A stretch of 64,000 nt of DNA from Salinibacterium hongtaonis (GCF_003065485.1 NZ_CP026951.1:1178001-1242000), one strand, 5' to 3'. Shown: positions 54,626 through 63,976, counted from the first letter of the stretch. The notes: generated by a model from the sequence alone, not told the origin. Translations and numbers: made by a program.

Positions 54626-55627
54626 TCACTGGCCTGAATCTGCGTCATAGCGAGATTCGGCACGTCGAACCCAGTCTGCCACGGCGGCACGGGCATCTGC
54701 CGGGGCAACGACGCGCACGGTGCCCGGCATGCCCGCGACCAGGCGTTTAAGCCTGTGGTAATGGGGCACGACAACCGTCGTGCGCACAACATCCGGTGCG
54801 ACCGTTTCTGGTTCGGACGGGCTGAAATCGGCCAGAAGAGGCAGAACGGCGGAGGCAACCTCGAGGGTTACGGGGATGTCGTCGCTTGACCCCTCGAACA
54901 GCGAATCTCCGAGCAGGATGTCGCGAGTGTCGGGAGAAACGGGCTGGTCCGAGACAACGGGGTCGATAATGCGGTCAAGCCGAAACGTTCTCGTGGATTC
55001 GCGCACATGATCCCACGCCCGCAAATACCAGTCGGCGTCGAGCGACTCGACCCGGAGAGGGTCGACCCTTCGGGACGCTCGCTCGCCCTTCCAGTCGATG
55101 TAGTCGAACTCGAGCTGCAAACCGCGCGTCACGGCATCGCGAATGACCCTGAGCGTCTCGCTCGACTCGGACCCCTCCACCGCCACGGGGCTCGGAGTGG
55201 CCGAAGCACCGCGCGACAGTTTGGCCATAAGCGCGGAGATCAGGCCAATGTCGGCGTTCTCCGGCAGCGCCGAAAGGTATTGAAGGCCGGCGATGAGCGC
55301 TGCCGCTTCGCGAGCGGAAAAGCGCGGGGCATCGTCGATGGCAACGAGATTCGTGAGCACGATCTCGTCGTTGTCGCTGAAGTCGTCCCACGCGAGATCG
55401 AAGAGATCGCCGTGCTGGTAAGTGCCCGTCTCTCCCGGGATGCCCGAAACCGCGATGAGCTTGACCGCATCGCGCACCTGAGACTCGCTGACACCGAAAT
55501 GGGCTGCGACCTCAGCGACGCTGATGCGACCCTGCTCCATGAGGTAGGGCACAAGAACCAGCAAGAACGCGAGCTTGTCGCCCGCCTGAGGCACCCGAGC
55601 GCGCGGCGCCCGCTTGTTCTCGGCCAT
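54626..55627 (-). CDS. pafC: WYL-domain transcriptional regulator PafC
   Basis: 333 residues from ATG 55627, sharing the A of the pafB stop (TGATG). An N-terminal winged helix (LVPYLMEQGRISVAEVAAHF and VSESQVRDAVKLI), then the WYL domain (LEFDYIDWKGERASRRVDPL, WYLRAW, RTFRLDRI) and the C-terminal WCX extension. PafB and PafC act together as the SOS-independent DNA-damage activator of Actinobacteria; ssDNA binding by the WYL domain is the proposed signal. Confidence 0.9.
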   Translation of the reverse strand: MAENKRAPRARVPQAGDKLAFLLVLVPYLMEQGRISVAEVAAHFGVSESQVRDAVKLIAVSGIPGETGTYQHGDLFDLAWDDFSDNDEIVLTNLVAIDDAPRFSAREAAALIAGLQYLSALPENADIGLISALMAKLSRGASATPSPVAVEGSESSETLRVIRDAVTRGLQLEFDYIDWKGERASRRVDPLRVESLDADWYLRAWDHVRESTRTFRLDRIIDPVVSDQPVSPDTRDILLGDSLFEGSSDDIPVTLEVASAVLPLLADFSPSEPETVAPDVVRTTVVVPHYHRLKRLVAGMPGTVRVVAPADARAAVADWVRRAESRYDADSGQ

Positions 55628-56619
55628 CAGCTGTCCCCCTCGTGCTGTGCTCGTACCGTTCTGAGGCGCTCTCGAACGGCGGCGCGCAGTTCGGGGGGCG
55701 AGATCACGAGCACTTCGGGGCCCATTGCGGCGAGCTCGTCGGCGAGGATTGCCGCATCGGCATAGTGCAGCGTGACGTTGTTCCCCTCGCTGGCTGCCGA
55801 ACCGCGTCGGCGGAGAAGGCGCGTTTCGGCATCCGAATCGGGTTCCACGCGCACTTCGGCGACGTGGGAGTTCCACACCTCGTTGACGCCGGCGAGGCCG
55901 AGCGCAGCCTGATCGCCTGCGGGAGGAACGAACTGCTTAGCGAGAATGGCAACCTTGCTGACAATGCGTCGCAAGAGGTAGGTGCGGGTGTCGTTGCTGC
56001 CGGGCACCCGAGCGAACAGGTGCCAGCGGCCCTCGTGCTGGAAGAGGGCGAGCGGTTCGACGGTGCGTTCGGATGCCGTGGCCTGGCCCGGCTTGAGATA
56101 AGAGAACGTTACGGCCACGCTCTTTTGCAGCGCGATCGAGAGCGGCTCGAAGGCGGCATCCCTCACCCTGACCCTGGGGGCGTAGCCCACGACGGGTTCG
56201 GTCGGCGAAAGCCCGAGAGAGCGCAGCTTGAGCAGTGCCCGCGCCGATTCGGCCGACATGGATCCCTCCCGCCACACGACGGCGGCGAGATTGAGCAGCG
56301 TGGTCTCTTCTGGCGAGAACGTCACATCGGTGGGGAACTCATACTCACCGCGCGGGATGCGATAGCGCAGGTTCTGATTGTTGCCCGGCTCCCCCGCGGC
56401 CTCCACCGTCTCAAGCGGCACGCCGAGCTCGCGGATCTCGTCTTTGTCGCGCTCGAACTGTCGCTCGAGTGTGGCGTTATCGCCGCCCGCGACGAAGCGC
56501 TGCGCGTATCCCTGCACGGTCGAAAGAATCTCGTGCTTTGTGAGCCCAGAATCCGTGGCTAGCAGAGCCAGAACGAGGCTGAAGAGCCTCTCCTCTGCAG
56601 GGATGCGCGCAGTGGCCAT
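55627..56619 (-). CDS. pafB: WYL-domain transcriptional regulator PafB
   Basis: 330 residues. Winged helix (RLFSLVLALLATDSGLTKHEI, split over about 11-31, and LERQFERDKDEIRELG), WYL core (VTFSYLKPGQATASERTVEPL, WHLFARV, RTYLLRRI) and WCX tail. Partner of PafC, with which it is translationally coupled. No proteasome or pafA gene is adjacent here, unlike in Mycobacterium. The tat genes follow in the same order. Confidence 0.9.
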   Translation of the reverse strand: MATARIPAEERLFSLVLALLATDSGLTKHEILSTVQGYAQRFVAGGDNATLERQFERDKDEIRELGVPLETVEAAGEPGNNQNLRYRIPRGEYEFPTDVTFSPEETTLLNLAAVVWREGSMSAESARALLKLRSLGLSPTEPVVGYAPRVRVRDAAFEPLSIALQKSVAVTFSYLKPGQATASERTVEPLALFQHEGRWHLFARVPGSNDTRTYLLRRIVSKVAILAKQFVPPAGDQAALGLAGVNEVWNSHVAEVRVEPDSDAETRLLRRRGSAASEGNNVTLHYADAAILADELAAMGPEVLVISPPELRAAVRERLRTVRAQHEGDS

Positions 56620-56622
56620 CGA

Positions 56623-57570
56623 CTACCCGGCGATTCCGAGAATGTCGACGACGAAGACGAGCGTTGAGCCGGCCGGGATGGAGGCGCTTGCCTGGTCTCC
56701 GTAGCCGAGAGCCGGCGGGATGACGAGCAGCACCTGCGAGCCGACCTTCTGACCAACGAGTCCGTCGATGAAGCCCTCGATGACGGTGCCGTCACTGAGC
56801 TCAAAGATGGCGGCCTGATTGCGGTCCCAGCTGCTGTCGAACTGTTCGTTGTCGGCCCAGGTGAATCCCGAGTAGTTGAGAACGACCTTGTCGCCCTCCT
56901 CTACCGTTTCGCCGTCGCCCTCTTTGAGAACCGAGACGACCAGGTCATCCGGAGCTTCCGTAGCCGGAATCGTGACTCCGGGGCGGCCGTCGGGTGCGAG
57001 GACCACGGTCGGGTCGCCATTCTTGCCCGGCTTGGTCGTGCCGTCTGCCTTGGGCAAGAACGCGTCGAGCACGTCGACGATAAAGATGAGGGAGTCGTCT
57101 GCGCCGACGCCGGCATCGGGAATGGCCTGCCCGCCGTGAGTCTCCTCCGCCGTGCCCACGACAACGAGACGTGACCCGACGGACGCGCACTCAAGGGCCT
57201 CGGTGGCCGGAGGCAGAGCCTCTGAGCCTGTCGTGAGGATGACGCCACCCTCGTATCCGGTGGAATCCACGATCTCGCCGGTCGCGCCGCTGACGATGGA
57301 GATCTCCACCAGAGCAGGCTGGCCGTCGACAAGCTTGGGCCCTTCGCCGTCGATGACCGTCGACACCTCGGTCGACTTGGCGATGACCGGCGTGGGGGTG
57401 TCGATCGTGGGCTCAGACCCGAGCTTGCCCGTCACCTTGACTACCGACGACGCGTCTCCCGAGGGGAACACTCCGCACTCGGTCGAAGCCGACGTGCACG
57501 CGGCCAGGGTAGGCACCACAAGGGCGACGGCAATGAGCGCGGAAATCTTGCGCACGGATCCTCTTTTCAT
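56623..57570 (-). CDS. FKBP-type peptidyl-prolyl isomerase, lipoprotein
   Basis: 315 residues. Signal sequence with lipobox LAAC (Cys25), so exported and lipid-anchored via LspA and Lnt. Two FKBP-like repeats: the C-terminal one (about 205-315) has VVLNYSGFTW, FDSSWDRN, VIEGFIDGLVG and PPALGYGD, an active-site-like set; the N-terminal one (about 75-175) has only the beta-rich framework and lacks the YGY-type residues, so is probably inactive. Extracytoplasmic folding factor. Three bases before pafB. Confidence 0.9.
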   Translation of the reverse strand: MKRGSVRKISALIAVALVVPTLAACTSASTECGVFPSGDASSVVKVTGKLGSEPTIDTPTPVIAKSTEVSTVIDGEGPKLVDGQPALVEISIVSGATGEIVDSTGYEGGVILTTGSEALPPATEALECASVGSRLVVVGTAEETHGGQAIPDAGVGADDSLIFIVDVLDAFLPKADGTTKPGKNGDPTVVLAPDGRPGVTIPATEAPDDLVVSVLKEGDGETVEEGDKVVLNYSGFTWADNEQFDSSWDRNQAAIFELSDGTVIEGFIDGLVGQKVGSQVLLVIPPALGYGDQASASIPAGSTLVFVVDILGIAG

Positions 57571-57590
57571 AACGGCGGATTGCGACGATT

Positions 57591-58616
57591 CTAGTTGTCG
57601 GTTGGTGAGGATGCGTCGGCGTCGGCCTCTGCGCGCGTTGCCTCCTCGGCGGCTACGGCGTGTGTGGCGGCGCTGCGAGCAACTCGCACGGTCTTGCGGA
57701 GCTTCTTATCCGTTCCGCTGCGCTCCCCCAGTGCTCCCGGGGTCCACAGCTCCACGTCCTCGTCGCTGAACTCCGTCTTCGACGCTCGGCGCTTGAGCTG
57801 AGGCAGAATCGTGCCGGGAGCGAGCCTGCGGGCGGTCAGCAGGAACCCGGTGTGCGCGACCATCCTGTGGTCAGGGCGCACGGCGAGCCCCTCGACGTGC
57901 CATCCGCGCACCATCGTCTCGGATGACTGCGGGTCAGTGAAGTTTCCGGTTGCGCGGATAGCCTCGGCCACGCGGGAGAGCTGGGTGACCGTGGCGATGT
58001 AGCAGACGATAACGCCGCCGGGGCGGAGCGCCGTGGCGCACGCGTCGAGGCACTCCCATGGTGCAAGCATGTCGAGAATGATGCGGTCGACGGATGCTTC
58101 TTCTGTCGTCTGCGGAAGGGCCTCGGTGAGGTCCCCCACCGTGACCGACCAGTTCTCGGGCCGCTGGCCAAAGAAGCTCGTGACGTTGGCTTGGGCGATG
58201 TCCGAGAACTCCTCGCGACGCTCGAACGACTTGAGGGTTCCGCTCTCCCCGATCGCTCGCAGTAGCCAGAGGCTCAGCGCGCCGGAGCCGACACCGGCCT
58301 CCACAACGGTTGCGCCGGGAAAGACGTCGCCGAGCGCCAGAATCTGGGCAGCATCCTTGGGGTAGATGATCGCGGCGCCCCGCGGCATCGACATGACGTA
58401 GTCGTTGAGCAGGGGACGAAGCGCCAGGTATTCGTCGCCCTGCGAGTTGGTGATCACCGAGCCATCGGGAAGGCCGACGATAGCGTCGTGGTCGATCGTG
58501 CCGCGGTGGGAGTGAAACACCTTGCCCGGCTCAAGAATGATCGTGTGCAGGCGAGCCTTGGGCCCCGTGAGTTGCACCTTGTCGCCGACGCGGAATGGAC
58601 CGCTGAATCCGGTCAT
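57591..58616 (-). CDS. trmI: tRNA (adenine-58-N1)-methyltransferase TrmI
   Basis: 341 residues. The N-terminal beta domain (FRVGDKVQLTGPKARLHTI) is followed by the SAM domain with VVEAGVGSGALSLWLLRAI (about 107-125) and VDRIILDMLAPWECLD. It makes m1A58 in the T-loop. The C-terminal tail (about 285-341) is Ala/Glu-rich and poorly conserved. Overlaps the HAD gene by four bases. Confidence 0.93.
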   Translation of the reverse strand: MTGFSGPFRVGDKVQLTGPKARLHTIILEPGKVFHSHRGTIDHDAIVGLPDGSVITNSQGDEYLALRPLLNDYVMSMPRGAAIIYPKDAAQILALGDVFPGATVVEAGVGSGALSLWLLRAIGESGTLKSFERREEFSDIAQANVTSFFGQRPENWSVTVGDLTEALPQTTEEASVDRIILDMLAPWECLDACATALRPGGVIVCYIATVTQLSRVAEAIRATGNFTDPQSSETMVRGWHVEGLAVRPDHRMVAHTGFLLTARRLAPGTILPQLKRRASKTEFSDEDVELWTPGALGERSGTDKKLRKTVRVARSAATHAVAAEEATRAEADADASSPTDN

Positions 58617-59293
58617 AGATTGACTTCTTTCGTTCGCGACGTGGCGAGCACAGCGGCAAGATCACCGGTGCTTCGCCCGTCAAGTGTGGGCCACAGCGTG
58701 TATTCGGTGCTGTGGGGCAGGTCAACGTGGGCGGGAATGCCGATCGTGGCCATGCCGGCCGCGACGGCGGACGCGATGCCCGTGGGTGAATCCTCCAGCG
58801 CCACGCATTCCGTGGGGTCGACCCCGAGAAGTGACGCGGCGTGCAGATACGGCTCAGGATGCGGCTTGCCGTGGGTTACTGAGTCGCCGGAGATCACCGC
58901 ATCGAAGGCGGGGAAGCCGATCGAGTCGGCCACCAGCTCCGCCATTTCGCGGTACGACATCGTGACCAGTGCGGTCGGCACGCCACGCTCGCGCAGGTCG
59001 AGGAGCAGTTCCCGCGCGCCGGGACGCCAGGGCACTGCCTGCCGAATCTGGTCAGAAACGCGTGAGCTCAGCCGCTCGATGATGACCTCGGCGGGCAGGT
59101 CAACGCCACGACCCTGGAACACCTGGGCCGAGTGGAGCAGGGCGGCACCGACGAGCTGCACCGCGTCTTCGGGGCCCCACGAGATGGAATATTCATCGGC
59201 CAGCTCTCGCTCGGCACGCATCCAATAGGGCTCGGTATCGACGATGGTGCCGTCCATGTCCCAAAAAACGCCAGAGGGGAGAATGTCGGTCAC
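58613..59293 (-). CDS. HAD-family hydrolase
   Basis: 226 residues from GTG 59293. HAD motifs: FWDMDGTIVDTEPYW (nucleophile Asp), VTMSYREM, GKPHPEPY and EDSPTGIASAVAAG. Subfamily like beta-phosphoglucomutase/phosphatases with a helical cap. Substrate unknown. A start further upstream is possible. Overlaps trmI (ATGA) and diverges from the PAC2 gene. Confidence 0.9.
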   Translation of the reverse strand: MTDILPSGVFWDMDGTIVDTEPYWMRAERELADEYSISWGPEDAVQLVGAALLHSAQVFQGRGVDLPAEVIIERLSSRVSDQIRQAVPWRPGARELLLDLRERGVPTALVTMSYREMAELVADSIGFPAFDAVISGDSVTHGKPHPEPYLHAASLLGVDPTECVALEDSPTGIASAVAAGMATIGIPAHVDLPHSTEYTLWPTLDGRSTGDLAAVLATSRTKEVNL

Positions 59294-59389
59294 ACCTTCG
59301 AGTCTACGGGGCCGAGAGCGCACGCCCTGCCGGGGGTTCTATCCTTGATGGCAGGCGATCGGATGTGATCGCGAAGGAAGTAGGGAATC

Positions 59390-60259
59390 GTGGCTGACAA
59401 GATCCTTGGCGGGCGGCTACTCGTCGTCGCGTTCGAGGGCTGGAACGACGCGGGAGACGCCGCCAGCAATGCCGTCGTCGCGCTGCGCGAATCGCTCGCC
59501 GTGCGACCCATCGCTGCCGTTGACCCCGAAGACTACTTCGACTACCAGTTCAACCGCCCCTCGGTAAAGATCGACGACGATGGCAGCCGCTCGATTGTGT
59601 GGCCCGGTGCGACCGTCTTCGGCCCAGAGGACGAGGGTGATATCTACCTGCTTCTCGGCACGGAGCCGTCACGCAACTGGAAGATCTTCGCCTCCGAGAT
59701 CGTGGAGACCATAGAAGACCGGTCGATCGAGGGCGTTATTTTTCTCGGATCGATGCTGGCCGATGTGCCGCACACCCGCCCCATCTCGATCTTCATCACG
59801 AGTGAGAACGAACGACTGCGCAAGGACTTTGAGCTCGAGCGCAGCACCTATGAGGGCCCTGTCGGCATTCTCAGTGTGCTCGCCGAGGCCTGCGAGAAGG
59901 CGGATGTTCCCACTCTCTCGGTGTGGGCATCCGTTCCCCACTATGTGCACAGCGTGCCGTCGCCCAAGGCGACCCTTGCGCTGCTCGACAAGCTGCAAGC
60001 CTTGATCGGCGTGACCGTGCCGCGCGACGAGCTTGAGGTGCAGGCGACCGCATGGGAAGAGAACATCGACACTCTCGCCGGTGAGGACGAAGAGATGGCC
60101 AGCTACATCGCGCAGCTCGAGCAGGCGCGCGACACCGTCGACTCCCCCGAGGCGAGCGGCGAGGCCATCGCTCAGGAGTTTGAAAAGTACCTGCGGCACC
60201 GCGGAGACGGCCGCGATGGCCGTGCCGACGGCCGGGATGGCCGCGGCGGTCGCGGCTAG
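59390..60259 (+). CDS. PAC2-family protein
   Basis: 289 residues from GTG 59390 with GAAGGAAG upstream. Starts LLVVAFEGWNDAGDAASNAV, with VIFLGSMLADVPHTRPI and WASVPHYVHSVPSPKATLALL, all typical of the PAC2 proteasome-assembly-chaperone-like family found widely in Actinobacteria. The role in bacteria is unclear. The tail is an Arg/Gly/Asp-rich repeat (GDGRDGRADGRDGR) after EKYLRHR. Converges on and overlaps mshC by four bases. Confidence 0.9.
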   Translation: MADKILGGRLLVVAFEGWNDAGDAASNAVVALRESLAVRPIAAVDPEDYFDYQFNRPSVKIDDDGSRSIVWPGATVFGPEDEGDIYLLLGTEPSRNWKIFASEIVETIEDRSIEGVIFLGSMLADVPHTRPISIFITSENERLRKDFELERSTYEGPVGILSVLAEACEKADVPTLSVWASVPHYVHSVPSPKATLALLDKLQALIGVTVPRDELEVQATAWEENIDTLAGEDEEMASYIAQLEQARDTVDSPEASGEAIAQEFEKYLRHRGDGRDGRADGRDGRGGRG

Positions 60260-61488
60260 AGCCGAATACCCAGCAGCGCGTCGATTGCCGCCACGGCCAC
60301 CGACGTAGCCGCAACACCCGACGCGATGCGTGCATCTACAGCCGCGACAGCAGCGGGCGTATCGAGATCGTGCTGCAGCACAGAACGAAGGGTATCGAGC
60401 AGGGGGTCATCCGCCGATGCCTTGGCCCCGGCAGCCCACTGCAACCACGTTTCTAGTCGCTGCCGCGACTGCGCGAGATGGGCATCCGTCCACTCCCAGT
60501 CGGTGCGGTAGTGCTGGGCGAGAAGGGCCAGCCGGATGGCGCGAGGGTCGACGCCGGATTCCACAAGGCGTGACACCAGCACCAGGTTGCCGAGCGACTT
60601 GCTCATCTTCTCGCCCTGGTAGGCGACCATTCCCGCGTGGGAGTAGATCTCCGCCAGGGGTTGACCTGTGAGGGCTGAGATGTGGCCGGCGCTGAACTCG
60701 TGGTGGGGAAACACGAGGTCGGAGCCGCCGCCGTTGACCGTGATCGTGTGGTCGTTGTGATCGAGCGCGATAACGGCGCATTCGATGTGCCATCCGGGTC
60801 GCCCGCGGCCCACCACGGTGTCCCAGGCTGGCTCGCCCAAGCGCTCTGCCCGCCATAGCAGCGGGTCGAGCGGGTCACGCTTTCCTGGCCGGTCGGGGTC
60901 TCCCCCGCGCTCCGCCGAAAGGGCGAGCATCGTCTCGCGGTCGAGGTTGCTTTCGCTGCCGAGCTTCCAAGGGCCCTGGGCCTCCGCGGCAATGCTGTCG
61001 AAGTAGATGTCGTCGTCAGCGTCGTTGCTGGGGACTCGGTATGCCGTGCCGCGCTCGAGAAGGGTGGCCACGGCATCCGCAACATCATCGATGACTTCGG
61101 TTACGCCCACGTAGTACTGCGGCGGGATGATCGCCAGCAGTTGCATGTCGCTGCGGAACAGATCGATCTGCGACTCGGCCAGCTCGCGCCAGTCGACACC
61201 GGTGGCCGCCGCACGCTCCAGCAGCGGGTCATCCACATCGGTGATGTTCTGCACGTAGCGAACATCCTTGCCGGCGTCGAGCCACAGTCGCACGAGGCTG
61301 TCATACGCAAGGTAGGTGGCCGCATGGCCCATGTGGGTCGCGTCGTACGGCGTGATGCCGCAGACGTAGAGCGACGCGTGAGGGGTGGCGCAGGCTCGCT
61401 TGAGCGAGGCTGTTGCCGTGTCGTAGAGCTCGGGCACGGGTCCGGTACCGGGCAGGGCGGGGACGGCGGGATGGCTCCAGGACTTCAC
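60256..61488 (-). CDS. mshC: Cysteine:GlcN-Ins ligase MshC (mycothiol synthesis)
   Basis: 410 residues, close to the mycobacterial length of about 412. A class I aminoacyl-tRNA synthetase fold derived from CysRS: VCGITPYDATHMGHAATYL (HIGH-like), GWHIECAVIAL with a zinc Cys, GGGSDLVFPHHEFS, and GEKMSKSLGN. Shorter than CysS, lacking the anticodon-binding part, with the MshC-specific TPYDATHMGH. It joins cysteine to glucosaminyl-inositol. Nine bp after uppP in the same operon. Confidence 0.95.
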   Translation of the reverse strand: MKSWSHPAVPALPGTGPVPELYDTATASLKRACATPHASLYVCGITPYDATHMGHAATYLAYDSLVRLWLDAGKDVRYVQNITDVDDPLLERAAATGVDWRELAESQIDLFRSDMQLLAIIPPQYYVGVTEVIDDVADAVATLLERGTAYRVPSNDADDDIYFDSIAAEAQGPWKLGSESNLDRETMLALSAERGGDPDRPGKRDPLDPLLWRAERLGEPAWDTVVGRGRPGWHIECAVIALDHNDHTITVNGGGSDLVFPHHEFSAGHISALTGQPLAEIYSHAGMVAYQGEKMSKSLGNLVLVSRLVESGVDPRAIRLALLAQHYRTDWEWTDAHLAQSRQRLETWLQWAAGAKASADDPLLDTLRSVLQHDLDTPAAVAAVDARIASGVAATSVAVAAIDALLGIRL

Positions 61489-61497
61489 CCCTCAAGC

Positions 61498-62334
61498 CTA
61501 GAGCGGGTCGAGCACCCCCACCGACAACAGCACGAGCAGAGTGCCACCCAGAAGGAGGCGGTAGATCACGAACGGCAGGAACGAGTGCTTCGAGATGTAG
61601 TTCATGAGGAACGCGATCACGGCGAGGCCAACACCAAAGGCGACGACGGTCGCAACAGCGGTCTCGGCATAGCCGTAGTAGCCCGCAGGCTCGCCCAGGC
61701 TGTGCTGCAGCTCATAGAGCCCGCTGCCAAAGACGGCGGGAATCGCCAGCAGAAACGCGAACCGGGCCGCCGCTGGCCGGGTGTAACCGAGGGCCAGCCC
61801 GGCGGTCGTTGTGGCGCCGGAGCGGGAGACACCGGGGATCAGCGCGAGCATCTGCGCGAGCCCAATGAGCACGCCATTGCGGTAGGTCATCTCGCTCATC
61901 TCGCGGGTGCGCTTGCCGAGTAGGTCGGCCAGGCCGAGCAGGATGCCGAAGACAATCAGCACAATCGCGACGACCCACAGTGACCGAAAGACCGAGCGGA
62001 TGTATTCCTGCGCAAAGAAGCCGACCAAGACGATGGGAATGGTGCCGATGATGATCAGCCAGCCGAGGCGAACATCCGGGTCATTCTTGGGAATGCCCTC
62101 TGCGGAGCGGAAGTGCCGAAACCACCGGCCGATGATGCGGGTGATGTCCTTCCAGAAGAAGATGACCACGGCAGCCTCGGTGCCGAGCTGCGTGATCGCC
62201 GTGAAGGTGGCGCCGGGGTCGGTTGCTGAGGGCAGAACCTCGCCGACGATGCGCAGGTGCGCGCTGGACGAAATCGGCAGAAACTCGGTTAGACCCTGGA
62301 TAAGGCCCAGGATGATCGCCTCGATAAAACTCAC
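61498..62334 (-). CDS. uppP: Undecaprenyl-diphosphatase UppP (BacA)
   Basis: 278 residues from GTG 62334, eight membrane helices. Catalytic motifs: GLTEFLPISSSAHL (about 14-27), FTAITQLGTEAAVVIFF and PGVSRSGATTTAGL. It recycles undecaprenyl diphosphate for wall synthesis. Confidence 0.96.
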   Translation of the reverse strand: MSFIEAIILGLIQGLTEFLPISSSAHLRIVGEVLPSATDPGATFTAITQLGTEAAVVIFFWKDITRIIGRWFRHFRSAEGIPKNDPDVRLGWLIIIGTIPIVLVGFFAQEYIRSVFRSLWVVAIVLIVFGILLGLADLLGKRTREMSEMTYRNGVLIGLAQMLALIPGVSRSGATTTAGLALGYTRPAAARFAFLLAIPAVFGSGLYELQHSLGEPAGYYGYAETAVATVVAFGVGLAVIAFLMNYISKHSFLPFVIYRLLLGGTLLVLLSVGVLDPL

Positions 62335-62394
62335 GGGTCTCCTCAGTAGGTGGTGGCGCGGTCGGGAACGCTGAGAGCAGGCGGCCGGGCCGAA

Positions 62395-63696
62395 TCAGTA
62401 TTCCAGCAACAGGTCGCGGAGAACCTGCCTGCCGAACACGAGCGCGTCGAGTGGCACGCGCTCGTCGACGCCGTGGAACATTCCGGGAAAGTCGAGATCG
62501 GCAGGCAGCTTGAGCGGCGCGAACCCATAACCGCGAATGCCCAGCTTGCTGAGCGCCTTGTTGTCGGTGCCCGCCGCGAGAAAGTACGGCAAAACGGGGG
62601 CTCCGGGGTCGTGCCGTTCGAGCGTTGCCTTGACGGCGTCGACGAGGGCTCCGTCGAACGTGGTCTCCGTGCCGATATCGCGAAACATCGTGACGACCTC
62701 GATATCGGGGCCGACCGCATCCTGAATCGCCGCCATCACGGCATCCTCTTCGCCGGGGAACGCCCTAACGTCGATGAGCGCCTCTGCGGTGTCGGGGATA
62801 ACGTTGTGCTTGTAGCCCGCTGTGAGCACGGTGGGGTTGGCGGTCGTGCGCAGCGACGCCTGGATCCAACTGGATGCGGTGCCCGTCGACAGCGCAAGTT
62901 CTTCGGGACCAACGCGCTGAGGGTCGGTGCCCAGAATGCGCGCGATCTCCCCGAGAAGCTGCTCGGTTGTGTCGGTGAGGCGCACGGGCCATTCGAGCCG
63001 CCCGACGGCGGCAACCGCCTCGGCCAGGCGCGTCACCGCATTGTTTGTGATGATGCGGGAGCCGTGGGCTGCGGGGCCGCGGGCGACGAGCTTGGCCCAA
63101 ATGAGGGCCTTCTCCCCCGTTTGCAGCAGGTAAGCCCGCTGGTCGCCGACCGTGATTGAGTAGCCGCCAACCTCACTTATTGCCTCGGTCGCGCCGGCGA
63201 ACAGCTCAGGATGCTCGCGCACCAAATAGCCGGAGCCCAAGACTCCCCCGGCCTCCTCGTCGGCGAAGAAGGCAACAACGAGGTCGCGCGCTGGCCGCCT
63301 GCCCGAGCCGAGGATGTCGCCGAGGGCCGTGAGGATCATGGCATCCATGTTCTTCATGTCGACCGCGCCTCGGCCCCAGATCATGCCGTCCTTGATCACG
63401 CCAGCGAATGGGTCGACGCTCCAGTTCTCGGGAATCGCCGGAACCACATCGAGGTGCCCGTGGACGACAAGTGCCTCGTCGTGGCTCTCGCCTTCGACGC
63501 GGGCAACCACGCTCACCCTGCCGGGCTCGCTTTCGAACAACTGAGGGGTCAAGCCCAGGGCCGAGAGTTTCGCGGCAACGTATTCGGCCGCGTCAGCCTC
63601 GCCATTTGAGCGACCCTCTCCATAGTTGCTGGTGTCAAAACGGATCAGATCGCGGGTGATCAGGGCCGTCTCGTCGAGGTGTGCATCCGAGGTCAT
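62395..63696 (-). CDS. M20-family zinc peptidase
   Basis: 433 residues from ATG 63696 (a GTG at 63699 is adjacent and in frame). Metal and catalytic motifs: VVHGHLDVVPA, WGRGAVDMKNMDA, FFADEEAGGVLGS, the dimerisation domain with AAHGSRIITNNA, and a late MFHGVDERVPLDAL with a zinc-ligand His. Probably hydrolyses N-acyl amino acids or dipeptides. It ends 60 bp before uppP on the same strand. Confidence 0.9.
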   Translation of the reverse strand: MTSDAHLDETALITRDLIRFDTSNYGEGRSNGEADAAEYVAAKLSALGLTPQLFESEPGRVSVVARVEGESHDEALVVHGHLDVVPAIPENWSVDPFAGVIKDGMIWGRGAVDMKNMDAMILTALGDILGSGRRPARDLVVAFFADEEAGGVLGSGYLVREHPELFAGATEAISEVGGYSITVGDQRAYLLQTGEKALIWAKLVARGPAAHGSRIITNNAVTRLAEAVAAVGRLEWPVRLTDTTEQLLGEIARILGTDPQRVGPEELALSTGTASSWIQASLRTTANPTVLTAGYKHNVIPDTAEALIDVRAFPGEEDAVMAAIQDAVGPDIEVVTMFRDIGTETTFDGALVDAVKATLERHDPGAPVLPYFLAAGTDNKALSKLGIRGYGFAPLKLPADLDFPGMFHGVDERVPLDALVFGRQVLRDLLLEY

Positions 63697-63809
63697 CACT
63701 CAACGGTACTAGCCGCACGAGCGCGACTCGCCCGGGCGGCGGCGAGTGGACAAATGAGCCTCTCCAGTCGTGCTAAAGTTTTACCTCGTTGCCACAAGCA
63801 ACACATCCA
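63697..63809. promoter_or_regulatory. Region upstream of tRNA-Leu and M20 gene
   Basis: This stretch must hold the leftward M20 promoter and the rightward tRNA promoter. TAAAGT (63774-63779) is a plausible -10 box about 31 bp before the tRNA 5' end; no good -35 at 17-bp spacing was found. Confidence 0.3.
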
Positions 63810-63894
63810 GTCCGGATGGCGGAAATGGTAGACGCGCTAGCTTGAGGTGCTAGTGCCCGTATAGGGCGTGGGGGTTCAAGTCCCCCTTCGGACA
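63810..63894 (+). tRNA. tRNA-Leu (anticodon GAG)
   Basis: 85 nt with the acceptor arms GTCCGGA and TTCGGAC, D-arm GGCGGAAATGGTAGACGC, anticodon stem CTAGC/GCTAG around loop TTGAGGT (anticodon GAG at 63844-63846), a long variable arm typical of Leu, and T-arm GGGGGTTCAAGTCCCCC. The discriminator base is A; CCA is not encoded. Confidence 0.97.
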
Positions 63895-63937
63895 CAGAGA
63901 GTACTTCGGACAATCTACGCAGATTGTTCAGAGAATT

Positions 63938-63976
63938 GGGCCGGTACGCAGAGAAATCTGGGTACCGGCCCTTTTT
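63938..63976 (+). terminator. Intrinsic terminator after tRNA-Leu
   Basis: GGGCCGGTAC (63938-63947) pairs with GTACCGGCCC (63962-63971), followed by five T. A smaller hairpin CAATCT/AGATTG (63911-63926) lies between the tRNA and this stem. Confidence 0.88.
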
